From: Zymobacter sp047495495
GTDB taxonomy: Bacteria; Pseudomonadota; Gammaproteobacteria; Pseudomonadales; Halomonadaceae
Assembly: GCF_047495495.1 (NCBI RefSeq)
Contig: NZ_CP179930.1
Location: 1,426,001-1,490,000 of the forward strand
Length of the DNA: 64,000 nt
Direction of reading: 5' to 3'
How positions within the stretch are numbered: the first letter of the stretch is position 1; each line of letters starts with the position of its first letter. The notes beneath the pieces are model-generated. The model worked only from the letters and a program-made list of their open reading frames with translations. It did not search any database and was not told the DNA's origin. Below, piece by piece: positions 61,493 through 64,000 of this stretch. The translations under genes were made by a program, and so were the position numbers.

Positions 61493-63442
61493 CTATTCGA
61501 TCTCGCCGGGTACTGACAGTGTTTCATCGTGGTGCCCCGACAGGATTTTTACCTCGTGTTCAGCCCCGGGCTTCATCCACTCGTCGATGATATGACGCCC
61601 GATCGGGCCGGCAATCTTACCGCCCCACCCCGCATTTTCGACAATGACCGCTACGGCAATCTGGGGATTCTCAACCGGCGCAAAACCGATAAACAGCGCG
61701 TGGTCACGCTTGCGCTCATCGATCTCGGACGCGTTGTAGCGCTTGTCCTGTGCCACGGTAAAGACCTGTGCCGTACCGGTCTTGGCCGCCAAGGTATAGT
61801 GACGGCCATCGCGCAGTACATCAGAATTATCCGCGACCCCTTTCATGGCATTGATGACGATATTCCATGCATTGGGGTAATTGATGTCGATATCGGGTGG
61901 CGTATCGGGGAACGGGGGGAGCACGTCGTGCGTGCCGATGCGCGCCGCCAGATGCGGACGTACCCATTTCCCGCGGTTGGCCAGCACGGCCGCTGCCGTC
62001 GCGATCTGAAGCGGCGTGGCTGACACATACCCTTGACCGATACCAGCCGAGAGCGTCTCACCCGGGAACCATACCTTGTCGCGCTCGCGCTTGTAGCGAC
62101 GGCGTTTCCACTCGGGGTCAGGCATGGTGCCCGAACCGGCGCCCCATACATCAAGCGAGTGCTCTTCACCGAAACCAAAACGATGCATGAACGCACTCAT
62201 ACGCTCAATGCCCAGATTGTGGGCCAGATTGAAGAAGTAGGTGTCGTTGGACAGCAGGATGGCACGCGGCATGTCAACTCGACCATGCCCCCAGCGGAAC
62301 CAGTTGCGGTACTTGTGATGGCTGGGATCGTTGGGCAACTCGTAAAAGCCCGGGTCGTTAACCGCATCACCGGGCGTGACCACCCCTGAATCCAGACCGG
62401 CCAGCGCCATATACGGCTTGATGGTCGATGCAGGCGGATAGCGCCCCTGCACGGCACGCGCATAGAGCGGTAGGTCTTTGTCATCCTGAAGTGACTGGTA
62501 GTCCTTGCGACTGATGCCGGTCACGAACATGTTGGCATCGAATCCCGGCGATGAAGCCATTGCCAGAATGCCGCCGGTCTTAGGGTCAATGGCCACGATC
62601 GCGCCGCGTCGCCCCGACAGTTCTTCGTAGGCCTTGTGCTGAAGCGCGCTGTCGATGGTCAATACGACATCCTTGCCCCGTACCGGCGGCGTGCGACTCA
62701 GCTCGCCCAACAGACGGCCACGAGCATTGGCTTCGAGCTGACGCATGCCCGCCTGACCGTGCAGTTCCTTTTCATAGAAACGTTCAATACCGATCTTGCC
62801 GACAAAATGGGTACCGGCATAGCTATCGGGATCAAGGCGTGTGAGGTCATCCTGACTGATACGACCGACGTAGCCCAACACATGGGCCATCACATCGCTG
62901 TCGGGGTAATAGCGCAGCAGCTGCGCTTCAACATCAAGGCCGGGCAAGCGGTAGCGGTTAAGCGCCAGACGTGCGATCTGGCCTTCGCTGAGATCGCTCA
63001 AAAGAACGGCGGGCTGGAACGGGCGCTGACGCTGGAGAGAACGATCTTTCAGCTCATCAAGCATGTCCTGCGGCAATTCCAGCACGGACATTAGCGTTTC
63101 CAGCGTCTGGGTCACGTCGCCGGAGCGCTCGCGCACCATGATCAGGTTGTAGGTGGGACGGTTTTCGGCCAGCAGACGCCCTTCTCGGTCGTAGATCAAT
63201 CCACGGGTGGGCGGCAGTGGCTCAATGCGAATGCGGTTATTGTCGGATCGAACCAGGAATTCTTCATGCTGAAAGACCTGCAGATAGACCATGCGGGCCA
63301 TGATGCCACAGGTCATCAGGACAACCATGGCAGCCGCGGCCAGACAGCGGCCGCGAAACAGGGCGACTTCCTCTGCCGTATCCTTGATGCGCGTGGGTTT
63401 GTTGTCCTTGTCTCGAAGACGGGTAATCAGTGTACGCAGCAT
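61493..63442 (-). CDS. mrdA: Penicillin-binding protein 2
   Basis: 649 residues. One N-terminal membrane helix (CLAAAAMVVLMTCGIMARMV) precedes the pedestal domain and a transpeptidase domain with PASTIKPYMALAG (SxxK), LSNDTYFFNLAH (SxN) and AAKTGTAQVF (KTG). It crosslinks murein during elongation with RodA. ATG 63442 fits family starts; a longer frame to 63517 would overlap rlmH. Spacing to rlmH is 38 bases, consistent with one operon. Confidence 0.96.
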   Translation of the reverse strand: MLRTLITRLRDKDNKPTRIKDTAEEVALFRGRCLAAAAMVVLMTCGIMARMVYLQVFQHEEFLVRSDNNRIRIEPLPPTRGLIYDREGRLLAENRPTYNLIMVRERSGDVTQTLETLMSVLELPQDMLDELKDRSLQRQRPFQPAVLLSDLSEGQIARLALNRYRLPGLDVEAQLLRYYPDSDVMAHVLGYVGRISQDDLTRLDPDSYAGTHFVGKIGIERFYEKELHGQAGMRQLEANARGRLLGELSRTPPVRGKDVVLTIDSALQHKAYEELSGRRGAIVAIDPKTGGILAMASSPGFDANMFVTGISRKDYQSLQDDKDLPLYARAVQGRYPPASTIKPYMALAGLDSGVVTPGDAVNDPGFYELPNDPSHHKYRNWFRWGHGRVDMPRAILLSNDTYFFNLAHNLGIERMSAFMHRFGFGEEHSLDVWGAGSGTMPDPEWKRRRYKRERDKVWFPGETLSAGIGQGYVSATPLQIATAAAVLANRGKWVRPHLAARIGTHDVLPPFPDTPPDIDINYPNAWNIVINAMKGVADNSDVLRDGRHYTLAAKTGTAQVFTVAQDKRYNASEIDERKRDHALFIGFAPVENPQIAVAVIVENAGWGGKIAGPIGRHIIDEWMKPGAEHEVKILSGHHDETLSVPGEIE

Positions 63443-63480
63443 GACCTTCAACAGCAGGGTAAACGGGAAGAAACGACAGA

Positions 63481-63948
63481 CTAACGGTGGTAAGGATGGC
63501 CTACCAACAGGGTCCACGCACGATAAAGCTGCTCGGCCAGTACGATACGTACCAGCGGATGAGGCAGCGTCAATGCTGACAGCGACCAGCGCTGATGGGC
63601 CTTGGCCAAACAGCGCGGATCAAGGCCGTCCGGGCCGCCGATCAGCAGGGCGACATCGCCACCCTGCATACGCCACCCGTCAAGCTCATGCGACAGCTTG
63701 TGCGTGTCCCATGTGCGACCTTTGACATCAAGCGCCACGATATGATCGCTATCGCGAATATGGCTCAGCATGCGATCCCCTTCCTGGGCCATCGCTCTGG
63801 CGATATCCGCGTTCTTGCCGCGATTACCCGGCGCTATCTCAATAAACTCGATAGCGCAGTCGCGCGGCATTCGTTTGACATACGTCTCGACACCCGTTTC
63901 CACCCAGTCCGGCATTTTGGTGCCGACAGCGAGGATACGGAGTTTCAC
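63481..63948 (-). CDS. rlmH: 23S rRNA (pseudouridine-1915-N3) methyltransferase
   Basis: 155 residues, the exact length of E. coli RlmH, from a GTG. The SPOUT-fold text includes MKLRILAVGTKMPDWVETG at the start, HIVALDVKGRTWDTHKLSHE, LLIGGPDGLDP (SAM-binding knot) and LTLPHPLVRIVLAEQLYRAW. It methylates pseudouridine 1915 of 23S rRNA in complete 70S ribosomes. The GTG overlaps the stop of the upstream rsfS remnant. Confidence 0.95.
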   Translation of the reverse strand: MKLRILAVGTKMPDWVETGVETYVKRMPRDCAIEFIEIAPGNRGKNADIARAMAQEGDRMLSHIRDSDHIVALDVKGRTWDTHKLSHELDGWRMQGGDVALLIGGPDGLDPRCLAKAHQRWSLSALTLPHPLVRIVLAEQLYRAWTLLVGHPYHR

Positions 63949-64000
63949 GCCTGCCCACCTTCCGCATTGTCGCGCGTAGAGATGGGCAGTTCGCCCCACA
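63945..64000 (-). CDS. rsfS: Ribosomal silencing factor RsfS, C-terminal end (partial)
   Basis: On the minus strand the last bases read WGELPISTRDNAEGGQA and then TGA at 63945-63947, overlapping the rlmH GTG. This is the usual upstream neighbour and tail type (ending LEKLWGELP...) of RsfS/YbeB, which blocks 50S subunit joining. Only 17-18 residues are visible, so the identification rests mainly on synteny. Confidence 0.6.
   Translation of the reverse strand, partial: WGELPISTRDNAEGGQA

Overview
This 64 kb window is chromosomal DNA of a gammaproteobacterium. Gene content and protein sequences point to the Halomonadaceae (Halomonas/Zymobacter/Kushneria type). The evidence is the rsfS-rlmH-mrdA-rodA-mltB-rlpA-dacA-ybeD-lipB-lipA chain, a fused amino-acid ABC permease-ATPase, a RegB/RegA pair, and moderately GC-rich coding DNA broken by AT-rich intergenic patches. 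The family assignment is an inference from the proteins, not from rRNA. No rRNA, tRNA or CRISPR array was seen.

Layout. 1-399: the 3' end of a UvrD/Rep-type helicase in AT-rich DNA, probably the edge of an accessory island. 507-6200 (all minus): a conserved but poorly understood envelope module (PspA-like YjfJ, YjfK, YjfL, YgiB/YjfM lipoprotein and the ATP-grasp enzyme YjfC), plus a DUF445 membrane protein. 6331-11045 (minus): mntH, nfuA, folE and srkA; the non-coding DNA between nfuA and folE carries a likely structured RNA. 11376-15394: a DUF481 outer-membrane protein, a GNAT acetyltransferase, a Thr-rich lipoprotein, yegS and mgtC. 15547-21687: a complete biotin operon bioBFHCDA behind a BirA-type operator. 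21747-28395 (minus): a nitrogen-scavenging cluster made of an amino-acid-type ABC transporter, a GntR regulator, a DUF1989 protein and the 5-oxoprolinase pxpABC.

28585-37636: the osmoregulated periplasmic glucan operon opgGH, nfo (endonuclease IV), leuA and a divergent Lrp/AsnC regulator, then an EamA exporter. 37637-38783 is AT-rich and holds only orphan ORFs. 38784-46691: a BI-1/YccA protein, tdk, two little-known genes, an orphan, cdd and pepN. 47006-52532 (plus): the redox two-component pair regB-regA, an inositol-phosphatase-like gene, an NlpD-like lipoprotein with a degenerate peptidase domain, and a translationally coupled glycosyltransferase and PAP2 phosphatase. 52764-54558 is sparse: a DUF1737 gene, a perfect 46-bp palindrome, a two-TM protein and a short IS5-like MITE. 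54559-64000 (minus) is the classic lipoate and cell-wall elongation cluster, ending in rlmH and the tail of rsfS.

How the genes work together. Several groups form functional units: the biotin operon; the lipoate genes lipB-lipA (with nfuA elsewhere supplying Fe-S clusters to enzymes such as LipA and BioB); the cell-shape set mrdA-rodA-mltB-rlpA-dacA; and the transporter-5-oxoprolinase cluster. No defence system or secondary-metabolite cluster lies wholly inside the window. The most interesting leads are the structured RNA at about 8886-9000, the DUF1989/5-oxoprolinase/ABC cluster with its own palindromic operator candidate, the yjf/ygi envelope module, the MITE at 54276-54394 and the perfect palindrome at 52992-53037.
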